Source: Heliocidaris tuberculata (Eukaryota > Echinodermata > Echinoidea > Camarodonta > Echinometridae). Taken from it: a DNA stretch of 64,000 bases. Position numbers and translations under genes: made by a program. The DNA is taken from assembly GCA_025618425.1 (NCBI GenBank), contig CM046847.1, forward strand, positions 14,609,468-14,673,467, given 5' to 3'. Shown one piece after another: positions 12,557-26,212 of this stretch (its first letter is position 1; the number at the start of each line of letters is the position of its first letter). The notes under the pieces were generated by a model that made no database searches, was not told the DNA's origin, and saw only the letters and a list, made by a program, of their open reading frames with translations.

Positions 12557-13099
12557 CTTAAACGTTAACCACGAAATATCTTATACCACCTTGTATTACA
12601 GAGAAATGATCTTCGAATAACAAGGAAAATGCAATTGTTCGACAATGCAGAAGTTACGAACTATCTTACAGCATATTTCAGAACTATCTACTGAAGAAAG
12701 CAAAGGTATGTTTGAAGGTAGTGACTTACTTAGCTCGAGTAACCATCGACCCATATTACCTATCAAACCATTCATTTTACCTTTTCATCAACCGAACTAT
12801 CTGAAGCCCGATTCCAGGAGGAATCAAATCGAAATACGTGTTCTTTCCATTGCCAATCGAACCCCACCATCTCCCCTTGAAAAAAAAAATGATAGAGCAC
12901 TCATACATTAAATGTAATCATGGTAATAGTCTATCAAATTCAATGACCTTATAATGAATAAATTGGTTTCTGTTATGTATATACTATTATTTAAGTGATC
13001 ATATCGTATGCCATGTTGATAGTTTCCATTTTAAGTTTATCTCTTTATTTCTGTCATTGTTCTTGAGCTTTTGCTCTGGACCGTTTTTCATGGTTTTAA
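12557..13099. other. Intergenic, one unsupported short frame
   Basis: An open frame of 88 codons (12645-12911, plus strand) has no recognisable domain or splice context, so it is not called a gene. Confidence 0.4.
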
Positions 13100-13485
13100 A
13101 ATCCATTTTTTAAAAAGTGTACTAAAATGCAAAAAGAACAGAAATACCGATTATTAGAGTCATACCGGACATTAACATCAAAACTTAAAGCGAAGGTTGA
13201 GTTCTGGTAAAGGGGAAAAATAATTGTGAGCTTTCTCATTCTTTTTATGTCAGTTTGGAAGAATATCTTCGATATAAAAATTCCCTTGAAAAGGATAGCT
13301 CTCCAGTTGCCCTCATATTCGAAATATGACCAGAAATAGTTGAAATACTGGGACCAAACTTCATGCCACATAATGTAGTCCCATATACCCATGTATTTCT
13401 CTGTGTAGTGCATGTGACTTTAATACAGCAAGATTGAGTCAGTTTCTCACCATTTTGATGATTTCACAACATTATATTATACTCC
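13100..13485 (-). repeat. Unclassified dispersed repeat, copy 1
   Basis: Read on the minus strand this matches 32960-33240 and the two halves of 15300-16105. Shared blocks are AAATCATCAAAA, GAAATRCATGGGTATAT-like text, GAAGTTTGGTCC, and a 3' block around ATATTCTTCCAAACTGACAT followed by GAGAAAGCTCACAA. Three copies in one window show a repeat family; class unknown. Confidence 0.6.
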
Positions 13486-13815
13486 AATTCTAATCTACTA
13501 CATAATCACCCTTTTCAAATTGCTTGCCGACCGTTCCTTTCTCAATGCATGTAATCGCATGACTAGAACTCAACTTTATCTTTAAGATGGGGAAAACCCG
13601 CTTCTGTGTACATGGTGTATATTCGCATTATATTGTCTAATAAGTGAACAAAAAGATGAAAATTTATGGCATTATCCTCATCAAGCAACGATGATATCTA
13701 AGGATAAAAAAAGGCTTCTTTATTGTGTCATTATTTGCATTCTCCCTTAGAGTAGTACAAAAGCCGATAGGGTCAGGATGGGAGAGGGGGCAAACACAAT
13801 AATAAAAATCATAGG

Positions 13816-14575
13816 ATACAAACCACAGGCGTAGCCAGGATTTTTCAATAGGGGGGGGGGGGCAGACGTGAAGGATCCAACCGCGTAGCCAAGATTTCAT
13901 TTTAGGGGGGCGGTTGTGAGCACGCAAAGCGTGCGAAATTGGTGACGCGAAGCGTGCTCCCCAGGGGGTAGGAGCACGGAGGGGTAAGTTTTCCCCCTCC
14001 CGCGCGAAGCGCGAAAGCTCTGACGTTTTATAGCAAATTTGAGAGAAAGATAACGGCTCGTAGCACAATTTTTTTAGGCGGAAAATTAGTTCGACGTCCG
14101 GACTGCTTTTCATTTATTTGGACGCAATAGTGCACTGTATGTAACAGGAGTGAGTGCAGGGAAGGGGGAGTTTCCCCCCTTCCCGCGTGAAGCGCGATAG
14201 CTCTGACGTTTTAGCAAATTTGAGAGAAAACTATATAGATAACGGCTCGTAGCAAACAATTTTTTAAGGCGGAAAGTTATAGTTCGACGCCCGGACTGCT
14301 TTGCAATTATTATTTGGACGCAACCAACATTGCACTGTATGTAACAGGGGTGGGTGCAGGGAGAGGGGAGTTATTTCCCCATTCCCCCGCGAAGCGCGAA
14401 AACTTTGACGTTTTAGCAAATTTTGAGAGAAAGATAACGGCTTGTAGCGCCTTTTTAGGCTGTTTTCTTTCACTTCCCCCACTTTTTCGCTCTCGCTTTT
14501 TTTTTGTTTTTGTGTTGCTGTATGGGCTGAATAGGGGGGTATGGCCTCCTGTGCCCCCCTGGCTATGATACAAAC
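13816..14575. mobile_element. hAT-like non-autonomous transposon with 8-bp target duplication
   Basis: ATACAAAC occurs immediately on both sides (13816-13823 and 14568-14575), a perfect 8-bp target duplication as made by hAT transposases. The ends are CACAGGCGTAGCCAGGA and, inverted, CATAGCCAGGGGGG. The interior has three tandem blocks of about 190 bp that share CGCGAAGCGCGA, TCTGACGTTTTA, GATAACGGCT and GTTCGACGYCCGGACTGC. No transposase remains. Confidence 0.8.
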
Positions 14576-15299
14576 TAAAGTTGGTTGGGTTGATCTTTTT
14601 ATTTCTAAATTTATTTATTTATTTATTTATCGCTTCTTTGTTTGTTTGTTTGTTGTTTTTTGTTTGGGGGTTGAGGGGGCAATGTAGAGTAGACGTTCTT
14701 GACTATATTCCAACTCCAATCTTATAAGGAAGATCCTGTCACATATCATTGATAACGATAATGAGAATTATAACTATAAAATCGATCTGTGTGGAAAAGG
14801 TATACTATTGGATCAACCGACTGGTCGGTGGGGAGTCTGACCATCATTCTACATACCTTCCGAATATGCACGAGGAGGAAAAACAACTTGACACAATCAT
14901 GAAATGTCAACGAAAGAAATATCTTTAAAACAAGCTAATATTTTATCATAGTACTACCGTACTTGCATATCCTTATTTTAGCCCACGTATGCCTGCGAGA
15001 GGCAGGTGTAAGTTTCATAATGATGTGTTTTCTTTAGAAAAGAACGTAGGCAGGTCAGTAGTTTTATTTCATTGAATCTAAAAATATGTTATATCGTTAC
15101 TTCGCTTTTCTTACTGAAAAGGCAATGCAGGGAGTGTGGTAATTCTGGATAAACACGATTAAACGTCACTATTCAGTTGTAATATTTTCCGCAGTTCTGT
15201 TTTGCCCTCAGTAAAGTTAACTCATTAATTGTCTAAAGAATTATGCAAGATAAAGTTGAATTATGGTCATGCAATACATTATGAAAAAAATGTCTCAAA

Positions 15300-16105
15300 T
15301 GATTTGGGAAAGGCTCATGAAATAGTACATAAGAATTGATGTATACTGCGAGGTTTTGGAATCATCAAATGGCAAGAAATTGACTAAATCAGACTTAAAA
15401 TCACAAGCAGTGCAGACAGAAATGGATATTTGGGAATACACACACATGGGGCATGAAAGTTTGGTCCTAGTTATTCCTCTTTTGAATATGAGGACATTTT
15501 AAAGGTATTAGATAGTTTTGGGAAGCCCTCAAAAACTTTTCGTGAGATTTCTTTGATTTTACTTAATAAATAGCAGGGTACTAACATAACTAAGATGCTG
15601 TGAAATTTTTTCCTCCTCAAGTGAAATATTTATCGAATTAGAGGTGAAAAGAATAAAAATCCCTGGCCCAAATAAGAGGGGATGTAAATTCGAACAACGG
15701 CCACACACATTACTCACATGAGGATTGCTGTGTGTTATAGAATACGCTACACATAGTGCGAAGCGCTGGGTTTATTGTGTGGGGAACCTTCGGGTGGATA
15801 TGGTCTCAGCGTGAGGCAGTGAAAAGCCGCTACCAAGCGTTTCTTACAGATATTTACACTAAAATTTGTTCGAAATTGTGAATGGAATGTTAAATAATCT
15901 CGTACATGTGTCTTATGATAAAAGGAGAATAGTATGTGACTATGTTAGATAAGTTTCTTGCCAGTATGATTTTTGCTACCGAGACTGTCTATGAGCTTTA
16001 AGGGACATTTCTTCTATGATATTCTTCCAGGCTGACATGTAGAGAATGAGAAAGCTCACAAATTATTTTTTACCTTTCCTAGAATTCAACCTCCTCTTTA
16101 ATCTG
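15300..16105 (+). repeat. Unclassified dispersed repeat, copy 2 (split)
   Basis: 15300-15500 matches the 5' half and about 16010-16105 the 3' half of the family also seen at 13100-13485 and 32960-33240. About 500 bp of unrelated sequence separates the halves, so this copy appears to be interrupted by an insertion. Confidence 0.5.
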
Positions 16106-16241
16106 GACTTTACACCATGAATGCATCTAATAGCCCCCCCCCCCCCCAGACATTGTATGTAAAAAGCTCATTATTGTTGAAGAGTACATGGAGTAGGCTA
16201 CGTGTAACAGCTGGCGTCTTTGTATCAGTAATGACAATAAT

Positions 16242-16605
16242 CAGTGGCGTAGCATGAGTCTTGACCAGTCAAAGGTGGGGGCGGCAGCTCTGGCATTACT
16301 CAGTGAGTTGAATACCAGAATCAGAGATGGGATGTATTCATAGAGATGGATTTATCATGTTTGATTTCTCTCTCTCTCTCTCTCTCTCCTTCATTCTCTC
16401 TTTTCTTCTCTCTGCCCCTCCCTCACCTTATCTCTCTCTTTCTCTCCCTTCCCATCTTCGTCCTTTTTTAAAATCTCCTTTTAAAAACACTTAATTGGGG
16501 TAGCTCATGCCCTTCGCCCCCCCCCCCCCCCGGCGCCAAACCTCTTATCAACAATATACATGTTTTAACGTGAATGCCCATGTCATGATTATATTTCTCT
16601 ACCCT

Positions 16606-16661
<56 letters not shown>

Positions 16662-16748
16662 AACCTATATTTCTTTTGTATTTGACTGGGATATCAAGTG
16701 CCGCCAACCCCCCCCCCCCCCCCCGCCCCAGTCGGCGCTACGCCAATG
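16242..16748. mobile_element. hAT-like MITE (CAGTGGCGTAGC ends)
   Basis: The left end is CAGTGGCGTAGC and the right end GCTACGCCAATG, an inverse with one change. The flanks ACAATAAT and ACAACGAT are a plausible 8-bp duplication with two mismatches. The interior is mostly CT-rich microsatellite (16612-16657) and two C tracts. Confidence 0.65.
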
Positions 16749-16756
16749 ACAACGAT

Positions 16757-18577
16757 AACCATATGATTGTGTCGGCCGTGATATGACAGCCCAAGTTATG
16801 GATACATGAATATTAGTGGGTGAAATACATTATTACTGTCAAGTCGACCATGAATTTGTTCATAACAGGTGTAGTGTTCCTCCGATATCTCCGATAATTT
16901 ACTTTTGATATAATGATCAGAAGCAATAAGGGAATAAGAGCTCAGTTCTTGTTATCTCCACGGCGATAATGAAGACAAACAGCATTAACCATGACCACTA
17001 CTCAGAGAATAAAAGTAACAAATAGTTTTGTCTGGCTTTCACGATATATTTGGTAGTTTTTCCTATAGACTGCCCTTTTCTGTGTTTTTTTTCTCTTATC
17101 ATACAATGGATGTGTAAATATAGCATTAAAAGACAGTCGCCCGTTTTGACGGAACTGGTCCCATGAAGCTTTGCTTTACTTCGTTTTTGTTTGCTTGTTG
17201 TTTGTTTTTTTCTTGGTGACTGAACTTTCAACAAAATTAATTATCTTCTTAAACATCAAACAACTGAATAAAGCAACAAAGTGATTTCTTAAACCCACCA
17301 CCGTTTACACCTAACTAAGTATAACTCACAAGTTGTTAACTAGTCACTTGCTTTATCTCTCTATTATAATACCAACAATTTACCAATCATCAAAAATTCA
17401 ACCTACGTTCTACCTTCCTAACAAACCGATCACAGAATATTCAACCTCCTACTTTCAACATTCAACTAAACATTCACTTTCCTAACCAACCATTCAATGA
17501 ACATTCAGCTACGACGGCTAACCAACGAATTCGACAAATCATCTACCTCCCGAATTGAGCAATTGTCGCCGGACCATGTGTCGTACAACTGTATATTTTG
17601 AAAATTTATTTACATAGAACCGACCCCAAAGAAGCGACTCTATTTTAACCAAAACTTTTCTGTAGGCGAAAGAGAGAGCCAGCAGTGGATTCACCTTTGA
17701 GAATATGATAAGATAACAGTATTCGTTATTGAATAACAACAGGATTAGCTGCAATTTACAGGGAATGATTTCCAGTGAGATTTTTTTTCTTTTTAGCATT
17801 TGGTTATAATCAAAGCTCGATAAATTAGGTTCTTATCCTGATATCAATGTACTGTATAATGCTTTGTGAAATACTGTACTGCTACTTTAAAACGAAAGGT
17901 TGTCACAATGGAGAGTAGGGGATGGAGGGAGAGAGAGAGAGGAAGAGTAGGGGACTGAGGGAGAGAGAGGGAGAGAGAGAGAGAATGAGAAAGACAGAGA
18001 GAATTAGAGTGGGAGGAGGAGGAGAAGAGAGAGGGAAAGATATGGAGAGAGTGGGTGAGATGGAAATTGAAACTATTGAAACAGAAATCTGTCATTGTGC
18101 GGGATGATTTTCAATTATCATATTTTCTTTATTTGACATTTACAAGGCTAACAATTTCAGATCTTTATACGTCCTTCTCTCAACATCCAATTCCTCCCAC
18201 TATAATGAAGTTAAGCTCTTTTAAGATATTTTGATATGAAAGCACAAATCTAACTCAATGATAAGCAAGAAAAAAACGTATGAATGTGAGATCAACTGCT
18301 TTAGAGCAAATAGTTTTAAAGGTGATATTTGATCTCTTAAAAACGACCGGAAATAATGTCTCATATAACCAAACAAAACTTACACAGAATGTTCAAGGCC
18401 ACAAATAAAACCAACGCTATCTACCATATTTTGGTAGAAAATGTATAATAGCCGATTAATGAATTTGATGAATTTCTCCTTTTCCTTGTAATACACTCTT
18501 GATTGGTCGCGCGAGTATCTTTAAGCGCTACATGCACTTTCTGTGTTGGATTCTTTTCAAATAAATTTCATCATTTC
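16757..18577. other. Intergenic, GA-rich stretch, nothing gene-like
   Basis: Unique AT-rich sequence with a GA-rich microsatellite at about 17918-18060. Open frames there are low-complexity by-products. Confidence 0.5.
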
Positions 18578-18703
18578 CTGATGAAGCCATATATGGGCGA
18601 AAATTCGATTCGATCTATTTTCTAATATTCCGAAGCAGAGCACTGCACTTTACCCGCTCTGTGTATAACTGAGTGATTTATTCTGTTTGTGTTTATGTGT
18701 GTG

Positions 18704-18808
<105 letters not shown>

Positions 18809-19307
18809 TCCTAACAACCCATCCATAAATCCTTCCAACCCATACAAACATTTAGAAATATGCATGTATCAAGCCAGTTTCTCTCGAAATGCAATTGCAT
18901 CAATAGCATGACCAGAATTAGTGCAGATTGGCTTTTATGTCATGTTAGTGGCTCACATTAAACTCCTCTTCATCTTCTTTAATTTTCGTCCATGCATGTA
19001 AAAGATGCGCTTACTTGGCTGACTTTAAGTCAGTCTCGTAGATGTATTTTTATTCCCCACCCGATTTTAACCTTCACTGGAATAATACTTAAGCAGATGT
19101 ACAATGATCACTGATTTTCTCAAGGAAGACCTTCACAGCTCTTTAAGCGCATACCGTACTGAAAAAAATTCTAACTGGATGGAAGTCGAAAATACTGATT
19201 ATCGTGAAAAAAGAGAACACAAAATGGATTAAGAATTTCCAATGCTACAAAGCATTATTGGTTGTCGTACGTTATAACGCCCTGTGACAAGTTAGATGTA
19301 TCTTTTT

Positions 19308-19327
19308 ATAATAATAATAATAATAAT

Positions 19328-19374
<47 letters not shown>

Positions 19375-19476
19375 TGATTAATATTATTATTGTTATTATT
19401 TTTATTATTATCATTACTATTATTATTATCGTCAGTATTATTATCATCACTACCACCAATATTAACTTCTTTATAT
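19308..19476. repeat. (TAA)n/(AGT)n/(ATT)n microsatellite
   Basis: Mixed trinucleotide repeat with a clean (AGT)n core at about 19329-19374. The open frame through it is an artefact. Confidence 0.9.
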
Positions 19477-20205
19477 TTATTTTGCTTTTGTTGTTGTTGA
19501 CGATGTTCTTATTGTTGATGTTGATGTTTATTACTACTGATAAAAGTGTAATGTTGTACTAACAAAAATAAACAACTAGGGAGCGGCCAACGGGATTTAC
19601 CTTACTTTATCATGTGTCTAATTTTATTAGCTTTGCTGCAAACATTAATCATTTCTAAAAGACTGTAAAAAAGAAAAGAAATTATTCCAGAAATGAACAC
19701 AAAATTGGCCTCTATTGCACATATTCATATAAAAATCAACAATAATTATGTCTAAATATTTTTAGGTTTATTTAGTAGCTTTTATAATATCCAAGGCCGT
19801 ATTGTTACAAACAAATAATAAGTATTGTGAAACTCCATGAGTTTAATATTCATTTATTTACGGACAACTCCCAGTGAAATGCTTCGAGGGTAACATGAAC
19901 GAAAACAAATACAGGAACTGCTCAATGTGCGTATACAGGCTATGACGATCGGCATTATTAATACAAGTGTTGGATTTATGGGGGAAACAAGTGCACGTGC
20001 CCCTCCCTCTTTTTAAATCCCTGGCGTACCTTCGGTACACAAAATCGTCCTCCCCCCCCCCCATTGTGAGGTTCTACCCCCTCCTCTTTAAAATTTTAGA
20101 CAGAAGATGAACCTAAAAATGTAACAGCCTTTTATTTCATTTTCATTTAACTATTCTTTATATATTTTAGAGGGATGTCGCAGATTTTACGGAATCGTGC
20201 TTACT

Positions 20206-20239
<34 letters not shown>

Positions 20240-20656
20240 ATAATCCTTGATCTGCCCTTGATTGAAATTTGCAGCATGTATACATGTTTGATAATTATGT
20301 AATTAATGTTATATTAGAACAAAATATTGATGGATATGTCTATGAAGTTCGATGAATAAATACATACATTCCATTTAAGGAAACACTCGCTGTCGTAAAT
20401 CAGCAACAAATGAGCCATTAGAGTTCTATTACATTCCATCTGAGAGATGAATACCCTTCTTCTGCATGATGTAATAAGACCACTTATCGTAATTTTGGCG
20501 TCTCTATTCTCAAGAGCGGGTGGGAGCATTCTTCCGGAAACTTTCCTTTTTTTCATTTTGGGAGCTCCGCGCTTGCTTTTAAAATTAGACTAAAGGCGCT
20601 CTTGAGTTTCTTCTGTTGGAAAGATAAATACCAGAATACAGTGAAAATGGATTAAA

Positions 20657-21066
20657 GTAGTCCCGAACTGTTTATAAACGGGTTGTTTTGACCAGGCAGA
20701 AGGTAAACATACATACATGTATCAAAACAAATTACTGAAAACTTACATACCCTGATAAGCAATTAAAAGATTAGTATGTGGTTTCCATTTATAGCCCAGA
20801 TTGCATCTAGTTCATCTTCGTTTGCTCATTACTAAGTTGTTGTTGTTCTTTAAATCAAATTCATTTTATAAGTTTAAAAATTAGAGCAAAGTTCTTTTAA
20901 AACAAAACTTTATTGAGTTAATATGATATACCTATACAGTAAAACGAGTAGTTCTGAACTGTTCATAATCCGGTGAATGGGTTGTTTTGACCAGAAACAT
21001 GTCAACAAACGTACGCAAAAAAAAAAAATCAACAAAAAAAAAAAAATCTGAGAACTAACATACCCT
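20657..21066 (+). repeat. Pair of direct repeats (GTAGTYCYGAACTGTT)
   Basis: About 100 bp at 20657-20756 recur at 20948-21066. Shared words include GGGTTGTTTTGACCAG, CTGARAACT and ACATACCCT. The spacer is unrelated. Element type unknown. Confidence 0.55.
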
Positions 21067-21295
21067 AAAGTCCGGCTCAACACGACGCGTCATTTGCTGA
21101 CGTCATTGAAGAGAGTTATTTTTTAAAATGAATGCAAAATGAATAGTCAGACACTATTTTTAATAACTGGCGTATGAATTCATTGCCTTCACAGGCTCAA
21201 TTAGAGCAGGTACTGGTGCAATTGACGCGACACAAACCGGCGTAAACAAACTTATTGTCAAATCATTTGCGCAAATTTCACTTATTTTCGGTCCT

Positions 21296-21437
21296 GGGCC
21301 CCGTTGCACAAAACTTGCGTTTGAACGCAACTCAGGAATATCAAACGCAACACTCAGCCAATCAGATGTGCGCATTAAGGACTTGCGTTTGATTTTTAAG
21401 AGTTGTGATTAAACGCAAGTTTTGTGCAACGGGCCCC
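21296..21437. mobile_element. Short MITE with GGGCCCCGTTGCACAAAAC ends
   Basis: The left end GGGCCCCGTTGCACAAAACT is the inverse of the right end (AGTTTTGTGCAACGGGCCCC). Internal TTGCGTTT/AAACGCAA words extend the pairing, so the 142-bp element can fold almost end to end. Non-coding. Confidence 0.8.
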
Positions 21438-24400
21438 TGATCAGTAAACTTGATTTTATTCTCCTGGAAGAATATCAATTTGTGGCATGTGGGAGTTTAC
21501 TATTTGAAGTAACATTCAAATTTCAAGTTAAGATAGAAAGAAGTTGTATGTGCATATACCTTAAACCAATCAGAATACCATGAATACGTCGGAAATTCTT
21601 TTACATGTGTGTCTGCGTGAATTTGTGTGTTTGTTTGTTTATTTGTCATGGTTTTATTTGGTTTTATTCTATCATATTTTGGGGTCATTCTTTTGTCCCT
21701 ATCAAATCCATTTTGCAAATTGAGTTTGATTTTTTTTAACTCTGTTATTTTCTCTCTTGATATCACACTTATCCCTTTGCTCTCCCTGCTCTCCCCGTCC
21801 CTCTCACCATCTCCCCATGAACACTATTTCGCTTCTCTCGTCTTTACTATTCACTCCCATTCAGCGTGTAGAACCAGCAAAGCAGACAAGACGCTAATCT
21901 CCTGATATCGATCCCCGGTACAAATCGATCGTTCTATTATACCCAAGAGGTCATGACCCAATCATTGATTCTAACTATAGATGTGACGAGATCGAGGACT
22001 CTCGACTTTTACTTAAAGGTAAACTTGATATCTGGTCATGACTCATGACATAAAGCGCATTTGTCACAAAATACCCACCCTCAAAGTTTACACTGGAATC
22101 CAACAAAATGTTCGAGTATAGTATATTCAACAAAATACATGAGTATATCTAAATCATCATATCTAATATTACATGAATCATATTACATATTGTAGAATAA
22201 TTGTTACATTTTATAAATATCATCCAGCTTGATAATTTGAATACATTTTATTCACTGAATGAATTAAGACAAATATATAAAGCAAAAAAGCAAAAAGTCG
22301 ATTCCATGTGTTTGAATTTCAAAAGGAGATCAGAAAGCCTATATACAAGGTCTATAATTATATTTAAATGTTTCCAATGTGTGCTATTTGTAATGTGTTT
22401 TATCTGTTTGCTTGTTTATGTTGTTGTTTCTATTGTTATTTCTTCTACATTTTGCAGGTGCAAACAAATAATCTACTTGAAAATAAACATCTCATAAAGA
22501 CTCCTACAACGTTTCGAGAACTAGTTATTCCCTTTAATTTGTCTTGCATATTATGATCCGAAGAGGAATTATCGAACCGGATTTGGAACATCAGTGTATT
22601 GGGACTCATTTCACACGCCAGAATTAATTACGGGATTAAAATAAGCGTTATTGTCAATACGAAGAAAGGGTGACGTAGTGCATTTCGACACGGTAAGGAT
22701 TTATGCATGATTACATATTCCAGAGGGAAGAAGGAAGAGAGAGTGAGAGAGAAAGAAGGGGAGGGGTAGAAAGGGAGAGAGGCGGGGGGGGGGGGGGGGG
22801 GGGAGAGAGGGGGGGGGGAGGGGATTATAGGAGGACATTTATTCACTGCATCCTATGCATTCTTTCCTTTGAGATTCCCAACTTTAACCATTCCTTTTTC
22901 CCCAAGAAGTAGAAAAAATATTAACGTGATCTGATAAAGCATTCCAAGTTCAATTGCACCGTCATCACCACGGTTTAACTTCGGCACTTGTTCCGTGTCT
23001 GAACATTTAAGGGGGAATTAAAACGATTGGATAATTTCACATGCGAAATATCTAAACACATTTTAAACTTTGCCTTAACCTACATGAATCTTTTTTGTGC
23101 AACAGATGTCCTCATCACAGAAAACATAACACGACTCTTCAAATTACTTTATTAGCCAGAGTGTTTAAAAGCCAGTAGAATTAAGGGATTTTGCAATTTG
23201 ACAAAGAAATGTGTCATATCCTCTGAGCTAATAGGATACGGACACTTTTTTCTTATAATTAATTCGATACGTTTTTGATTCAGCCTTCCATCTCCAAGAA
23301 AATGTTTTGTTTTGTTTTGTTTTTTGTTCATATTTATATAAAATCAAAGCGAGAAACATGCCATGCGCACCGGAAAACGACTACTATAATATTATGCAGA
23401 CGACATTTCAACAGGTACATTTACTTGGTTCTTGGTACTTGATCCTCCAAAATATTTCTCGAGGAATTTTAACTGGAATTTTAACTGGAGGAGGTGGTGG
23501 TGGTGGTGGTAGAGTGTGGTCTCAAGGGTGACAGGTCGAAATATGATGCTATATTAGGATATGCGTGTGTCTCAACTTTTAGACAACACTTTCATGTTAC
23601 AACTGAGATGTACATGCATTATATAATGTCTCTGACTATCACTGGAACTCGATTAGAATTGATATTGATCTATTGGCTCGGATAATTGGCTTAACGTCAT
23701 GGAATACAAAGCAGACATATGAAGGACACATAGTGTCATCATTCTATACTCTTAAGTTCACTTCACAAAAACAACCAATCGATTTTTCGTCATCGATTTC
23801 TAGAGAATAAAACGGTGTATGACTTCTATCCATACTGACGTATGTCCATTGTTCAGTTATCTTCGTTGTAATGATGACCCTTTTCATGTCGTTTCTTCGA
23901 AAAGAATTCAGCCTACGTCATTGCTTCCAATTATTTCATATTTTTCTCGCACTATATGTCATATAGTGCGAAAAGTCTTATTTATTTGAAATGGATCTTC
24001 ATGACATATCATGCAGAAAATAGAGCTTGAATGAGGTGAAGGACTGATAATTGCCAAGACGAAAGGAGAGAGGGGAAAGAAGGGAGAGGGGGAAACTTAC
24101 GAGAGGGAGAGCTAGAGAGAAAAGGGGACTAAAGGAAACTATTCAGACACATAATATACAGAGATTGTATTAGGAAAATACACTGACATTTGATTATATA
24201 AAACGTGAAATTTTACTATTTTCTATTATATTGGATATATATATAGATATTAATTGAATATCTTATGGAAAGACTAAACAGAAATACTATTGACGAAGTG
24301 TTATTAAATAAGTTATGTTTAATCCAAACACATGAATAAACGCAGTATAATGGTACTTAAAAATATCATATTTTGCTTTTTTCAGCCGCAGTTGGAGTCA

Positions 24401-25650
24401 TTTCGTTTCTTTAGTTTGGAGGAATGGGCAAGAAGATCCTTTCCCTAAACTCTGACAAGAGGGCGCTGTTAGATTTTTGCAAGACAGAGCCATACATACA
24501 AAATGTATGGCTCTGTTTCAGGATATATTTCCTCGATTCCTTTATTTAGTCTTATTCTTAATTCATGTGTTAGAATTAAACAAAACTTATTTGATAACAC
24601 TTATTCAACAGTTTTTCTTTTTGATCTTTCCATACTCTTAGGAATTAATAATAATTTCCGACAAACCGTTCCATCTTGATATCAAAATTTGATGTTTCAT
24701 GTTTGCCAAAGATATAGAACACTTTCAGGTCTACATGACAGGAGGTATGTAAGACTAAATCCAGGTATTTTTTAAGGGGGGGACACAATTCAGAAAGGGT
24801 GGAAGTTGTATCAGACTTTTTTAGTGCATTTTGTGGATGAAATTTTAAAGGGGCACCTTTTCTTTATTTGTGTAATTATGGTATGCCAGGTTTTTTTTTT
24901 TTAAAGGGGCAAATGCTGGCTGTCCCACCCCAAATCCGCTGGTCCGGACCACCCTTATTTAACAACCGTTGATCTGAGTCATAGCACTACAATAATTGAA
25001 AATAGGAGAAGAAGACTGGACCAAGTCCATCAAAACATTTTTTTAGTATCTAAGATAGAACTTGATATTTTGATTTGTTATAAAGAGACAGAATGTTTTC
25101 ATCTTTACGTATTTACTAATGTATTTATTCACGTATAAACATTTCCTTAACACATTCTCATGATATTATTGAGTCTTTTCTTAAAAGGTCAAAAGAAATG
25201 TTCAGAATGAATTATTATTGGTTAGATTGATATGAACATTAGGTCACAGCCAATAACAGAAAATTTATTCCAGAATTGTGTTGAATAGGCCTACGCATTA
25301 ATTTCGTTAATTTTTCTACGTGATGAAAAAAAAAATATTTTTGAAGTATAAGTAACCAATACAATAACTCTTTTATTAGATCAGATGAAACAATGCTGTT
25401 GTGTCTCTTAAAAATGAGCTAACGGCATACCAAGATTTTACAATATATACCGATGGACAAGGCCCAATCCATTTGTGTAATTTCTGTACCATACGTCACT
25501 GAAAGTAGAAAACATAAATCAAAATGAAAGGTGTCATTTTATTCCAGAATTGGGCAGGTCCATAAACTCTAGTAGGTCTATAAGACCGATATATTACATC
25601 ATTATTATCATCAAGTTAAACTGAATATGCGATGTCAAATCATCTAATCG
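21438..25650. other. Intergenic, with two perfect hairpins and G-rich tracts
   Basis: No supported gene. Contains a GA/G-rich stretch at about 22735-22825 with an 18-base G run, hairpins at about 23947-23974 and 24485-24515, and degraded TE-like text around 24775-24955. Confidence 0.5.
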
Positions 25651-25811
25651 GCAGTGTTGTATCGGAGACTTGCTTATCCGAGACCGAGACCGAGACATCA
25701 CTGCCCGAGCTTATCCGATAGTCATACCGAGACCGAGACGAGACATTTCACGTCCGAGACACGAGACGAGACACAAGAAGCATATTGACGCCTCGAGACA
25801 TACAACACTGC
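25651..25811. mobile_element. GAGACCGAGAC element with GCAGTGTTGTAT ends
   Basis: The left end GCAGTGTTGTAT and right end ATACAACACTGC are perfect inverses. The interior is built of repeated CGAGAC words. A close relative of its right part lies at 26022-26158. Confidence 0.7.
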
Positions 25812-26021
25812 GACTATAATACTACATACTAGCTCTCACTCACGTCACTCACTCAATCACCAGTACCGCACCGCAACAGTTCAGTCACTGAATAATGAAC
25901 AACTGCATCAAAGTTCGAAGCCGATCTCTGTGGGAAGTTGGGAACAAAACTGCATTAGCGCTGTTCAATGTTCATTAGCACTGTTCATTGCTCATTCATA
26001 TTTCCGATGTCTCGCCCATGT

Positions 26022-26158
26022 CTGTGGCCGAGACATCGAGACATCGGCTCCGAGACCGAGACCGAGACGAGACATTTCACGTCCGAGACACGAGACAAGA
26101 CACGAGAAGCATATTGACGTCTCGAGACCGAGACACGTCTCAAGACATACAATACTGC
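26022..26158. mobile_element. Second GAGACCGAGAC element (partial)
   Basis: A direct near-copy of about 25725-25811, sharing GAGACATTTCACGTCCGAGA and GAAGCATATTGACG. It ends ATACAATACTGC, the same terminus with one change. The left terminus is not clear. Confidence 0.6.
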
Positions 26159-26212
26159 TAATTGGTAACGCACAGAACAAAAAAAATGTGACTTTTGCTT
26201 TTGTAAATTGAC

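Noticed and set aside
12645..12911. 88-codon plus-strand frame as a gene
   Set aside because: No domain, no splice context, composition like surrounding DNA.
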